Of a DNA stretch of 41,073 nucleotides, positions 33,329 through 41,073 are shown piece by piece; within the stretch, counting starts at the first letter, position 1, and every line of letters starts with the position of its first letter. This stretch comes from Niveispirillum sp. Lineage in GTDB: Bacteria > Pseudomonadota > Alphaproteobacteria > Azospirillales > Azospirillaceae. Under the pieces are notes generated by a model. That model worked only from the letters and a program-made list of their open reading frames with translations, had not been told where the DNA came from and did not search any database. The stretch covers positions 1 through 41,073 of the forward strand of contig NZ_JAGOGJ010000057.1 of NCBI RefSeq assembly GCF_017996735.1. Direction: 5' to 3'. The translations under genes and the position numbers were made by a program.

Positions 33329-35281
33329 TCAGCCATCACGGCCGAAGCCGGAGACATAGAGCGGCTTTTCGCTGTCCGCCGATACGTCCGGCAACTGCTT
33401 CTCCACAGCGTCCATCGAAGAGGGCAGTTCAAAGGGCAGCCGCCCCTGGAACCGGGCCTTGCCGGTCAGCATATCCAGCAGGGCGGCATCCGACGCGCCG
33501 AAATCGCCGATCAGGACGGATGCCTTTTCCTTGATGGGACCCAGGATCGCCGGACGGTCCAGATAGGTGCTGACAATCACCGGCAGGCCCGCCGCTGCCG
33601 CGCGTTCCACGGCCAGACGGTCGGGATTGTCTGCTGCGAAAGCCAGGGAGCCTTCATGGTGGCGCGAGCCGAAGAAATAGGCCGGCCGAGTGGTGAAGGG
33701 TGTTGCGATGCGCAGCAGGGCGATGTCGGCCTGTTCGGGGCTGTCCACCACCGTGAAGCCACGTTCGGCGACAAGGGCGGCATCCATCTTCCACAGCCAG
33801 ACACGCGGCTTGGCCCTGGCATCCAGCGGCAGGGTGCCGGGTGCGGCTTCCAGCAGGACCAGCGACCGGCGCTGTGCCTCCATGGACTTTTCCCGGTCGG
33901 CCGGATTGCCGACGATGGCTTCCGCCGCGTCGGCATCGACATAGGGGTTTTCAAACAGGCCAAGCTGGAACATCACAACCAGCATGCGGCGCACCGAAAC
34001 GTCGATCCGGTCGGGCGAGATGCGCCCGCTTTCGACCAGCCGCATCAGGATATCCGGGTCCATGACCCCGCCGAACTGGTCCACCCCCGCATCCAGGGCC
34101 TTGGCGAAGCGCTCCGGCTTGCTCAGTTCCTCAACGCCCCAGGGCATGCCGACCTCGTCATGCTTCAAGGTGCCTTGCAGGCAGGGCGTCAGGCAGTCAT
34201 CGGTGATCTTCCAGTCGGTCAGCACGAAACCGTCGAAACGGTAGGTATCGCGCAGCAACTCCGTCAGCATCTGCCGACTGAACCCGGCCGCCACGGGTTC
34301 GGCGGGGCGGCCATTGATGGTGATATCGGTCGGCAGCTTGCCATAGGTGGGCATGACGCCCGTTGTTGCGGCCCGGAACGCCCCCTTGAACGGGGCCACA
34401 TGCCGGTCGAACCAGCCGCCGGGAAAGGCAATGTCGCGGCCATAGGGATTGTGCGCGTCATAACCCTCGGGCTGCGCGCCATAGCCGGCCCAATGTTTCA
34501 CTACGGTGGCGACGCCGCCGGGCGCCAGCCCGTCCGCCGCGCCCTGGAACCCCTCCACATAGGCCTGGACGAACCGTTCCACCTTGGCCGGATCGTCGCC
34601 GAAGGTGCCGTTGGTGCGCGGCCAACGGGGCTCGCTGGCCAGATCGGCCATGGGGGACAGGGCCATGCTGATGCCCATGGCGCGGTATTCCCGCGCCGCG
34701 ATGCGGCCGAATTCCCGCACCAGATCGGGATCACCCGTGGCCGCCATGCCCGGCGGTTCCGGCCATTGCGTGGATTTGCCGGCACTGACGCTGAGGCCGA
34801 ATGTGGCCTGGAAATGGTTGCGCGGATCGGAACTGATGACCAGCGGAATGCCCAAGGGACTTTCCTCCGCCAGTTTCTGCGCCGCATTGGCCATGCTGGC
34901 CATGGCGCGCGGGGTGACGGAGACGCGATTGATATAGAAGCGGATATGCCGGTCGCGGATCTGTGGCGCGATGGCGGCCATGTCCCACGGATTGCGCAAG
35001 CCCCCGTCCAGGCCCGGCGGATTGCCATGCATCAGCAATCCCGCCTTCTCCGCCAGGTCCATGCGGCCCGTCAGGTCGGCGGCGCGGTCGGCCGCGCTCA
35101 ACCGCCAATCCTCGTACCGGTCCAGGCGGCCATTGCGGTTCAGATCCTTGAAGGACAGGCCATCGACCCTGATGACGGGCGTCGTGCGGTAGCCCAGCAC
35201 GGGCTGGGCGGGGGTGCCGGCCTGCGCGGCGAGGGCCAGCGCCAGGGCGGCGGCGACGGATAGGCTCAGATGCTTTTTCAT
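33329..35281 (-). CDS. Exported glycoside hydrolase family 3 (beta-glucosidase-like)
   Basis: The start ATG 35281 (MKKHLSLSVAAALALALAAQAG) gives a clear signal peptide and has GAGGG 5 bases upstream; the longer frame runs into the MFS gene. The 650-residue enzyme has an EF-hand-like loop DLNRNGRLDRYEDW near the N-terminus, seen in a GH3 subgroup. The TIM-barrel domain carries nucleophile Asp356 in FVLTDWKITDD, KHWAGYGAQPEGYDAHNPYGRD is the substrate-site KH loop, and the C-terminal alpha/beta sandwich follows. It probably acts in the periplasm on an aryl or oligo beta-glucoside. Azospirillum irakense has GH3 enzymes (SalA/SalB) for the aryl glucoside salicin, a useful comparison. It follows the MFS gene by 8 bases. 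Confidence 0.9.
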   Translation of the reverse strand: MKKHLSLSVAAALALALAAQAGTPAQPVLGYRTTPVIRVDGLSFKDLNRNGRLDRYEDWRLSAADRAADLTGRMDLAEKAGLLMHGNPPGLDGGLRNPWDMAAIAPQIRDRHIRFYINRVSVTPRAMASMANAAQKLAEESPLGIPLVISSDPRNHFQATFGLSVSAGKSTQWPEPPGMAATGDPDLVREFGRIAAREYRAMGISMALSPMADLASEPRWPRTNGTFGDDPAKVERFVQAYVEGFQGAADGLAPGGVATVVKHWAGYGAQPEGYDAHNPYGRDIAFPGGWFDRHVAPFKGAFRAATTGVMPTYGKLPTDITINGRPAEPVAAGFSRQMLTELLRDTYRFDGFVLTDWKITDDCLTPCLQGTLKHDEVGMPWGVEELSKPERFAKALDAGVDQFGGVMDPDILMRLVESGRISPDRIDVSVRRMLVVMFQLGLFENPYVDADAAEAIVGNPADREKSMEAQRRSLVLLEAAPGTLPLDARAKPRVWLWKMDAALVAERGFTVVDSPEQADIALLRIATPFTTRPAYFFGSRHHEGSLAFAADNPDRLAVERAAAAGLPVIVSTYLDRPAILGPIKEKASVLIGDFGASDAALLDMLTGKARFQGRLPFELPSSMDAVEKQLPDVSADSEKPLYVSGFGRDG

Positions 35282-35289
35282 GTAAACCC

Positions 35290-36636
35290 TCAAGCGCCCT
35301 TGGGCGTGGTGGTCAGGGCCGGTTGCAGGGATTGCCGGCGGGCCAGGAAGATCAGGGCGGCGCAAAGCTGTGCGGCGGCCAGCAGCGACAAGGTGATCCA
35401 CAGCGCGCCCGACTGCTGCTGTGCAACGCCGATGATCAGGGGACCCAGCACGCCGCCGATACGGTTGACACCGACGGCGACGCCAACGGCGGTGCTGCGC
35501 AGGCCCGTCTCATAGCTCATGGCGATGAAATTGTTCATCACAGCCTGCGCACCGAAGACACAGGCCCCGACCAGCGCCACCACGATCCAGGCCGTATTGG
35601 TGCCGATGGCGGGGATCAGCAGCAGCAGCGTGATCATGCCGCCCACAAAGCCGGCAGCCATGGCGTTGATCTGCCCATGCCGGTCGGCCAGCCAGCCGGA
35701 GAGCCCGCCCCCCACGATCTGCATGGCCATCAGCAGCGAGCCATAGGCAAAGGCCGCCTGCACCGGCGCCCCCTGTTCCAGGATGATGCTGGGCAGCCAG
35801 CCCGTCAGGCCATGGATGCAGAACAGGCTGAGGGCGCCCCCCACCCAGATGGTCAGCGTGACCCCGCGATAGCGGGGTCCCAGCAGGTCGGTCACCCGCG
35901 CCTTGCCATTGGCCGCTTCGCCGGACAGGAAGGTCGTGGCCTGACCATAGACATCCGCCCGTTCGGGCCGGGCGCGCGACAGGATGGCGGCGACATCGTC
36001 ATGCCGCCCGCGCGCCACCAGGAACCGCACGGATTCCGGCAGCAGCCGATGCCCGATCAGGGCCATCGGCAGGGCCAGCGCCCCGATGGCGTACAGCCCG
36101 TGCCAGCCCCAGGTCGGCGCGATGGCAATCCCGGCCAGACCGGCGGCGATGCCGCCCAGGGAGAAGGGCAGCACGAAGGCCAGAGTGGCATAACGGTTGG
36201 CGCAACGCTGCGGCGCCCATTCATTGATATAGACAAAGGCCAGGGGCGAGATCATGCCCAGGCACACGCCGAGAACGGCGCGCAGGGCGCAGAAAATGAC
36301 AAAGTTGGGCGCCCAGAGCCAGAGCGCCAGACTGGCCAGTCCCAACCCCGTGACAGCGGCCAGCAGCACGCGGCGCCGGCCCCAGCGGTCGGCCAGCGGC
36401 CCCTGCAACAGCGCACCCGACGCCAGACCCGCCAGCCCGATGGACAGCATCAACCCGATCTGGAACGGGCTGAGCGCCCATTGCGCCTTCACATAGGGGG
36501 CAACATAGGCGGCATTGAACAGGTCGTACCCGTCGATGAACAGGATGGCGCCCATCAGCAGCGCGAAACGGATATGGAAAGCCCCCAGGCGCATATCGCC
36601 CAGTTCACGGGCCACATTGATCGCACGATCGGACAT
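35290..36636 (-). CDS. MFS transporter, aromatic acid:H+ symporter (AAHS) type
   Basis: The 448-residue protein has 12 predicted membrane helices. The signature GPLADRWGRRRVLLAAVTGLG lies between helices 2 and 3, FIDGYDLFNAAYVAPYV is in helix 1 (the DGxD motif of AAHS transporters such as PcaK), and GWLADRHGQINAM lies between helices 8 and 9. The start ATG 36636 has GGAGGG 6 bases upstream. It should import an aromatic acid or similar anion with protons. It forms a two-gene operon with GH3 and is divergent from the LysR gene, which probably controls it. Confidence 0.9.
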   Translation of the reverse strand: MSDRAINVARELGDMRLGAFHIRFALLMGAILFIDGYDLFNAAYVAPYVKAQWALSPFQIGLMLSIGLAGLASGALLQGPLADRWGRRRVLLAAVTGLGLASLALWLWAPNFVIFCALRAVLGVCLGMISPLAFVYINEWAPQRCANRYATLAFVLPFSLGGIAAGLAGIAIAPTWGWHGLYAIGALALPMALIGHRLLPESVRFLVARGRHDDVAAILSRARPERADVYGQATTFLSGEAANGKARVTDLLGPRYRGVTLTIWVGGALSLFCIHGLTGWLPSIILEQGAPVQAAFAYGSLLMAMQIVGGGLSGWLADRHGQINAMAAGFVGGMITLLLLIPAIGTNTAWIVVALVGACVFGAQAVMNNFIAMSYETGLRSTAVGVAVGVNRIGGVLGPLIIGVAQQQSGALWITLSLLAAAQLCAALIFLARRQSLQPALTTTPKGA

Positions 36637-36682
36637 TCATTTCCCTCCCGATGCCGGACTTCGCCAGCTTCATGGTTCAGCG

Positions 36683-36731
36683 TTGACACCGTTCTGTACC
36701 CCCTGTCAAATAATGATAAGAGGCATTGTCA
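36683..36731. promoter_or_regulatory. Candidate LysR operator/promoter in the MFS-LysR divergent gap
   Basis: TTGACA (36683-36688) and TGTCAA (36704-36709) form an inverted repeat with a 15-base spacer. TTGACA could also be a -35 with TCAAAT (36706-36711) as -10 at 17 bases for the LysR gene. A further TGTCA lies at 36727-36731. Overlap of operator and promoter is usual for autoregulated LysR genes; the assignment is tentative. Confidence 0.4.
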
Positions 36732-36743
36732 TAGGTTAAAGTT

Positions 36744-37661
36744 ATGGCTGTTGAAGCGAGCCAGATCGCCAATTTGCTGGCCATCGCGAAATACGGGTCC
36801 TTCACCCGCGCGGCGGAGGAGAAGGGAATATCGCAGCCGGCCCTGTCCAACAGCATCGCGCTTCTGGAACAGCGCCTGGGCGTGCGCGTGCTGGAACGCA
36901 CGCGGCGCGGATCGACCCTGACCCCCTATGGCGAGATTCTGGTGCGCCGGGCCGAAGGCGTGCTGTCGCTGCTGACCGATGCGGAAACGGAGGTGAAGCG
37001 CCGGGCAGCCGGGGTCGATGGGCCCCTGCGCATCGGCGCCACGCCCAGCGTGCTCTCGACACTGCTGCCCCGGGCGCTGCGCCTGTTGCTGGCAGATGCC
37101 GGCCCGGTCGATATCGAGATCGTGGACGGGCTGGACGATACGCTGGTGCCCATGCTGCGCTCTGGCGCCATCGATATCATCCTCGGCCCCGTGGCAGAAA
37201 TGTTCGGCAGCCCGCCCGACATCCTGGAACATGTGCTCATGCGGGACCCCTTTGCCATTGCGGTGGGACCGGACAGCGCGTTTTTTGATCGGGACCAGGT
37301 GTCGCTGGTGGAACTGGCCCAGGCGAAATGGGTGCTGCCCCGTCCGGGCAGCACCTATCGCCGGCATGTGGAGGCCCTGTTCATGACCGCCGGCATCGCC
37401 TGGCCACAGAACTGCATCCTGGCCAACTCCCTGCCCGTGCTGGAAAGCCTGGTGCGGTTTTCCGGCTGCGTCACGGTCGTGTCACTGGTGCAGATCACCG
37501 AAGGAAATCGCGACTTCAAGGTTGTCAGCCTGGAAGGCGCGGGTTTCCGGTCCATCGGCTACAAGCTGCGCCGGAATATGCGACCCAGCCCCTTGCTCGA
37601 AAAGCTATGCGTAATCCTGTCTTCAGAAATCAGCACCCTTTATGGACATGAAGCGCCCTGA
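36744..37661 (+). CDS. LysR-family transcriptional regulator
   Basis: The 305-residue protein has an N-terminal winged helix-turn-helix (IANLLAIAKYGSFTRAAEEKGISQPALSNSIALLEQRLGVRVLERTRRGSTLTPYGEILV) and a periplasmic-binding-protein-like effector domain (LRIGATPSVLSTLLPRALRLLLA, IDIILGPVAEM). It is divergent from the MFS/GH3 operon with a 107-base gap, the classical arrangement for a LysR activator sensing a substrate of its target operon. The effector is likely an aromatic compound. Its 3' end overlaps the convergent SulP gene by 22 bases. Confidence 0.93.
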   Translation: MAVEASQIANLLAIAKYGSFTRAAEEKGISQPALSNSIALLEQRLGVRVLERTRRGSTLTPYGEILVRRAEGVLSLLTDAETEVKRRAAGVDGPLRIGATPSVLSTLLPRALRLLLADAGPVDIEIVDGLDDTLVPMLRSGAIDIILGPVAEMFGSPPDILEHVLMRDPFAIAVGPDSAFFDRDQVSLVELAQAKWVLPRPGSTYRRHVEALFMTAGIAWPQNCILANSLPVLESLVRFSGCVTVVSLVQITEGNRDFKVVSLEGAGFRSIGYKLRRNMRPSPLLEKLCVILSSEISTLYGHEAP

Positions 37662-39394
37662 TTGAGGGGGCCGGCCTGGATTTCGATGCAAGACAGTGCC
37701 GCCCACGCATCGAACTGCGACAGAAATACGCGGCCTGTAAGGTGTTTCAGAAAATCGGTCTGGTGCAACTGGTCCATGACGGGCCCCTTCACTTCCGACA
37801 GGTGAAAGGTGACGCCGGAGGTCGTCAGCCGCTCGGTAATAGCCTCCAGGCTTTCCAGGGCGCTGGCGTCGATCAGGTTCACGGCCGAACACATCAGCAC
37901 GACATGCTTCACCTCCGGCCGGGCGGCGACCAGCGCCTGGATACGGTCTTCCAGATAGCGGGCATTGGCGAAGTAGAGGCTTTCATCGACGCGTATCGAC
38001 AGAAGCGAGGGACATTCATCGACACGGTGCCGCCCGACATTGCGGAAATGCTCCGTGCCGGGGACCCGTCCGACAATCGCCATATGCGGGCGGCTGGTCC
38101 GCCACAGGAACAGCAGCACGGACAGGACGACGCCCGCCATGATGCCGCTTTCAACCCCGACCAGCAGCACCAGCGCCATGGTGGCCGCCTGGGCCGCGAA
38201 GTCACTGCGTGAATAGCGGAAGATGCGAGCCAGGGCACCCAGGTCGACCAGCGACAACACCGCCACGATGATGGTTGCGGCCAGGACGGCCTGTGGCAGA
38301 TGGAAAAACAACGGCGTGAGGAACAGGGCGGCCGTGGCGATGCCGCCGGCGGTCAGCACGCTGGCCATCGGGGTTTGTGCGCCGGCATCGAAATTGACCA
38401 CCGACCGGGCAAAACCGCCCGACACCGGATAGCCACCCGTCAGCGCGGCCCCCAGATTGGCCGCTCCCAGCCCGATCAGTTCCTGATCGGCATCGATCCG
38501 CTGCCGGCGCTTGGCGGCCAGCGTCTGGGCAACCGACACGCTTTCCACGAACCCGACCAGCGACAGCAGCAGGGCCGCCGGCAGCAACCGGCCCCAGAGG
38601 TCGGCATCGAAGGATGGCAGGGTCAGCGGCGGCAGACCCTGCGGGATGGCCCCCACGATCCTGACACCGGCCCGGTCCAGATCCAGCAGGATCACCGCGC
38701 CGATGGAGACAGCGATGGCCGCCACGGGACCGGCCTTGGCGATCATGTCAGCCGGTCGCGGGCCCAGCCCGACCCGGCGCAGCAGCAGTTTCAGCCAGCG
38801 CCTGACACAGAACAGGAAGCCGGTGGCGGCCACCCCGATGATCAGCGTCGGTATGTTGATCCGGTCCATGCCATGCCACAACGCCCCCAGCATGGCGGGC
38901 AGCGTGTCGCCGCCGGCGGGAATGCCGGTAATGTGCTTGATCTGGCTGACCGCGATCAGGATGCCGCTGGCGCTGATAAAGCCGCTGATCACCGGATGGG
39001 ACAGGAAATTCGCCACAAAACCCAGGCGGAGCAACCCCATCCCCAGCAGGATCAGACCCGACAGCAGGGCCAGCAGCAGCGCCGCCGCCAGATATTCGGG
39101 GCTGCCGGGGGTGGCGACCTGCGACACGGCCGCCGCCGTCATCAGGGAGACGACGGCCACCGGCCCCACGGCCAGGGTCCGGCTGGTCCCGAACAGGGCG
39201 TAGAGCAGCAGCGGCGCCACACTGGCATAAAGCCCGACCTGCGGCGGCAATCCGGCCAGCATGGCATAGGCCAGGCTTTGCGGGATCAGCATGATGGTGA
39301 CGATAAGCGCGGCCAGGGCGTCGCTGGCCATGGTCTCACGGTCATAGCGGCGCAGCCAGATCAATGCCGGCAACAGGCGGTCGGGCTTCATCAT
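37640..39394 (-). CDS. SulP family anion transporter with STAS domain
   Basis: The 584-residue protein has an inner-membrane transport domain: helices from about residue 20 to 420, with SLAYAMLAGLPPQVGLYASVAPLLLYALFGTSRTLAVGPVAVVSLMTAAA as the SulP signature and NLGAALTGGYPVSGGFARSVVNFDAGAQTPMASV in the second half. A cytosolic STAS domain follows (LLSIRVDESLYFANARYLEDRI, VVLMCSAVNLIDASALESLEAI). SulP proteins carry sulfate, bicarbonate or other anions; the substrate here is not certain. It lies 13 bases after the sulfide-quinone-reductase-like gene, which favours sulfate or another sulfur oxyanion. Confidence 0.92.
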   Translation of the reverse strand: MMKPDRLLPALIWLRRYDRETMASDALAALIVTIMLIPQSLAYAMLAGLPPQVGLYASVAPLLLYALFGTSRTLAVGPVAVVSLMTAAAVSQVATPGSPEYLAAALLLALLSGLILLGMGLLRLGFVANFLSHPVISGFISASGILIAVSQIKHITGIPAGGDTLPAMLGALWHGMDRINIPTLIIGVAATGFLFCVRRWLKLLLRRVGLGPRPADMIAKAGPVAAIAVSIGAVILLDLDRAGVRIVGAIPQGLPPLTLPSFDADLWGRLLPAALLLSLVGFVESVSVAQTLAAKRRQRIDADQELIGLGAANLGAALTGGYPVSGGFARSVVNFDAGAQTPMASVLTAGGIATAALFLTPLFFHLPQAVLAATIIVAVLSLVDLGALARIFRYSRSDFAAQAATMALVLLVGVESGIMAGVVLSVLLFLWRTSRPHMAIVGRVPGTEHFRNVGRHRVDECPSLLSIRVDESLYFANARYLEDRIQALVAARPEVKHVVLMCSAVNLIDASALESLEAITERLTTSGVTFHLSEVKGPVMDQLHQTDFLKHLTGRVFLSQFDAWAALSCIEIQAGPLNQGASCP

Positions 39395-39407
39395 CGCACG
39401 CCCCCCG

Positions 39408-41073
39408 TCATGATCGGGGCTTGCTGTCGCGGGGTTCGGCCGGGTCGTGCGGAAGCAGGGTGGGAGAGACCAGCCATTCCCTGCCGCGCAGCATGGCGTC
39501 CCAGTAGAGGGTCGGCAGCAGACTGGCCTTCAACAGCCAGGCGGAGCGCCGGGGTCTGGTGCTGTCCCAGGGGAATGTCGGCATCAGCTTGCCGCCATAG
39601 CCGAATTCGGCCAGGACCACCTTGCCACGCTCCACCGTCAGCGGGCAGGAGCCATAGCCGTCATAGACGGCGCGCAGCGGCGTGCCATCCAGCACGGCCA
39701 GCACATTCTCCGCCACCACGGGCGCCTGCTTGCGCGCGGCGGCCGCCGTCTTGGCATTGGGCGTCGAACAGGCATCGCCAAGGCCGAAGACAGAGCCGTA
39801 TCGGGTGTGGCGCAGCGTCACCGGATCGACATCGACCCACCCTGCCCCATCGGCCAACGCCGACTGCCGGATGAAATCGTGCGGCACCTGCGGCGGCACG
39901 GCATGCAGCATGTCGAAGGACTTGGACACGCGGGTCACGGGACCATCGGCGGTGGCGACGTCGAACCAGGCGGTACGGCTGGCCCCATCCACCGCCTTCA
40001 GCACCGAACCGAAGCTGAGATTGGCGCCATAGCGCTGCACATAGGACATCAGCGTCGGCACATAGGCGGCCACCCCGAACAGGCTGGGGCCGGCCAGATT
40101 GAAATCAACCTCGATATCCTTCAGCACGCCACGCTTCTCCCACGCATGGCAGGACAGGTACATGGCCTTCTGTGGTGCGCCGGCGCATTTGATGGGCATG
40201 GGCGGCTGGGTGAACAAGGCCCGGCCTTGCTTCAGCCCACGCGCCAGTTCCCAGGTGTAGGGGGCCAGATCGAACCGGTAATTGGAGGTGACACCGTTGC
40301 GGCCCAGCGTGTCGGTCAGCCCCTCCACACCGGCCCAGTCCAGCTTCAATCCCGCCGCCACGATCAGGACCGCGTAGCCGATACGCTCCCCCTCCTCCAG
40401 CACCACCCGCCTCTTCTCCGGTTCAAACCCGGCACAGGCGGCGCGCAGCCATTTCACACCGGGCGGCAATGCCCGGGCCATGGGGCGTTCGGTACGGGCA
40501 TGTTTGAAGGCGCCGCCGCCGACCAGGGTCCAGCCGGGCTGGTAATAATGTTTGTCCGCCGGTTCGATGATGGCGATGTTCAGGCCGGGCCGGCGCGACA
40601 ACAGCGACGACGCGACCGCGCAGCCCGCCGCACCGCCACCGACGATCACGATATCGAAACGGTTGGCGGGCAAGGTCGGGGCGTCGGCCAGCCGGTCCCG
40701 CCGCGCCGGTTCGCCACGCCGCCAAAGCGCCAGCAGCCTGGGTTCCAGGGCAGAAAGGTCGTATCCGGCCTCCGCCGCCACGCCCAGGATGCTGGTGGGT
40801 GCCAGATGCGCGGCTTCCGACAGGGCCCAGAGCGTGGTGGACCTTGTCCCCGTCCGGCAATAGGCCAGGACAGGGCACGTCAGGCGCGCCGTTGCGGCGG
40901 CGAATGCCGTGACGTCATCATCATTCATGCCGCCAGAGATGACGGGCATATAGACGAACTCCAGGCCATGCAGGGCGCAGGCCGCCCTGATCCGGTCGGA
41001 CGGGGGCTGGTTCCCGTCCTCTCCGTCGGGCCGGTTACAGATGATCGCGCGGTAACCTTGCGCGGCCAAAACC
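39408..41073 (-). CDS. DUF442 phosphatase-like domain fused to SQR-like FAD oxidoreductase (5' end outside window)
   Basis: The frame is still open at the window edge, so perhaps 25-30 N-terminal residues are missing (comparison with the usual family start). The first roughly 110 visible residues are a TIGR01244/DUF442 domain (GYRAIICNRPDGEDGNQP, LAYCRTGTRSTTLW). The rest is a pyridine-nucleotide-disulfide-type flavoprotein: IVIVGGGAAGCAVASSLL for FAD, YYQPGWTLVGGG, a redox-type Cys in KCAGAPQKAMYLSCHAW, and FGLGDACSTPNAKTAAAARKQ. The same fusion is known near persulfide dioxygenase and BigR-type regulators. It likely oxidises sulfide or persulfide at the membrane and passes electrons to quinone. 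It is co-directional with SulP. Confidence 0.88.
   Translation of the reverse strand, partial: VLAAQGYRAIICNRPDGEDGNQPPSDRIRAACALHGLEFVYMPVISGGMNDDDVTAFAAATARLTCPVLAYCRTGTRSTTLWALSEAAHLAPTSILGVAAEAGYDLSALEPRLLALWRRGEPARRDRLADAPTLPANRFDIVIVGGGAAGCAVASSLLSRRPGLNIAIIEPADKHYYQPGWTLVGGGAFKHARTERPMARALPPGVKWLRAACAGFEPEKRRVVLEEGERIGYAVLIVAAGLKLDWAGVEGLTDTLGRNGVTSNYRFDLAPYTWELARGLKQGRALFTQPPMPIKCAGAPQKAMYLSCHAWEKRGVLKDIEVDFNLAGPSLFGVAAYVPTLMSYVQRYGANLSFGSVLKAVDGASRTAWFDVATADGPVTRVSKSFDMLHAVPPQVPHDFIRQSALADGAGWVDVDPVTLRHTRYGSVFGLGDACSTPNAKTAAAARKQAPVVAENVLAVLDGTPLRAVYDGYGSCPLTVERGKVVLAEFGYGGKLMPTFPWDSTRPRRSAWLLKASLLPTLYWDAMLRGREWLVSPTLLPHDPAEPRDSKPRS

Noticed and set aside
33656..35263. 535-codon plus-strand frame opposite the GH3 gene
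   Set aside because: The composition is typical of antisense GC-rich frames; GH3 catalytic motifs are clear on the minus strand.
36705..36732. AATAATGATAAG sequence resembling half of a Fur box in the MFS-LysR gap
   Set aside because: The second half does not match, and the neighbouring genes concern aromatic compounds, not iron.
35323..36921. 532-codon plus-strand frame opposite the MFS gene
   Set aside because: Gln/Gly/His-rich antisense frame that crosses the MFS-LysR promoter gap and shows no domain.
38300..39874. 524-codon plus-strand frame opposite SulP and the oxidoreductase
   Set aside because: Strongly Gln/Gly/His/Arg-biased shadow covering the ends of two real genes.

Overview
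The window is GC-rich, densely packed DNA from a Gram-negative bacterium. It has three TonB-dependent outer-membrane receptors, many 4-base ATGA/GTGA/TTGA gene overlaps, a DUF3369 response regulator, a two-component pair of the sigma-54 (NtrC) type and an aromatic-acid catabolic operon. This gene content suggests an alphaproteobacterium, possibly of the Azospirillaceae (Niveispirillum-like); that placement is inference from gene content only.

Layout. (1) 1-5701: iron-siderophore uptake. The end of one receptor is followed by a DUF3649 / PepSY-TM / DUF3325 membrane set and a second complete receptor. (2) 5702-6488: a long non-coding stretch with three hairpins and then an AT-rich leader. (3) 6489-12105: a signalling operon made of a very large periplasmic-propeller histidine kinase with duplicated GAF domains, a DUF3369-PAS response regulator, and a degenerate receiver without its phospho-acceptor. 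No DNA-binding output is present. (4) 12201-18956 (minus strand): six overlapping genes, HAD phosphatase > ureohydrolase-fold protein > alpha/beta hydrolase > FemAB/GNAT-like transferase > sensor kinase > NtrC-family activator. (5) 19281-26032 (plus strand), divergent from (4): class-III aminotransferase, two SMR/EamA half-size transporters, a 67-residue acidic ORF, a CDP-glycerol glycerophosphotransferase-like protein, a GT2 glycosyltransferase, a Wzx-type flippase and a GT4 glycosyltransferase. A convergent gene (26001-26894) resembles the GINT1 N-terminal glycan-transferase fold.

Regions (4) and (5) look like one surface-glycan (possibly polyol-phosphate) synthesis system under its own regulator. 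The 324-base gap between them holds two back-to-back matches to the sigma-54 -24/-12 promoter (TGGCATG-N4-TTGC on the minus strand, TGGCATG-N4-ATGC on the plus strand). A perfect 15-base palindrome lies between them at enhancer distance. The NtrC-type activator is the last gene of the minus-strand operon, so positive feedback is expected. I consider this the most interesting system in the window.

(6) 27119-33275: a TonB receptor followed by an FAD aromatic hydroxylase, an HbpS/GlcG-like protein, a type I extradiol dioxygenase with a complete active site, and a fumarylacetoacetate-hydrolase-family enzyme. Together they form a short meta-cleavage pathway for an unidentified phenolic. A strong terminator separates it from convergent (7) 33329-36636, an exported GH3 beta-glucosidase and an MFS aromatic-acid-type transporter, with a divergent LysR regulator (36744-37661). 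The set suggests import of an aryl glucoside or related phenolic, removal of the sugar and ring cleavage. (8) 37640-41073: a SulP anion transporter and a DUF442 / sulfide-quinone-reductase-like fusion, cut by the window end, which fits sulfide or persulfide handling.

No rRNA, tRNA, CRISPR array, insertion sequence or phage gene was recognised.
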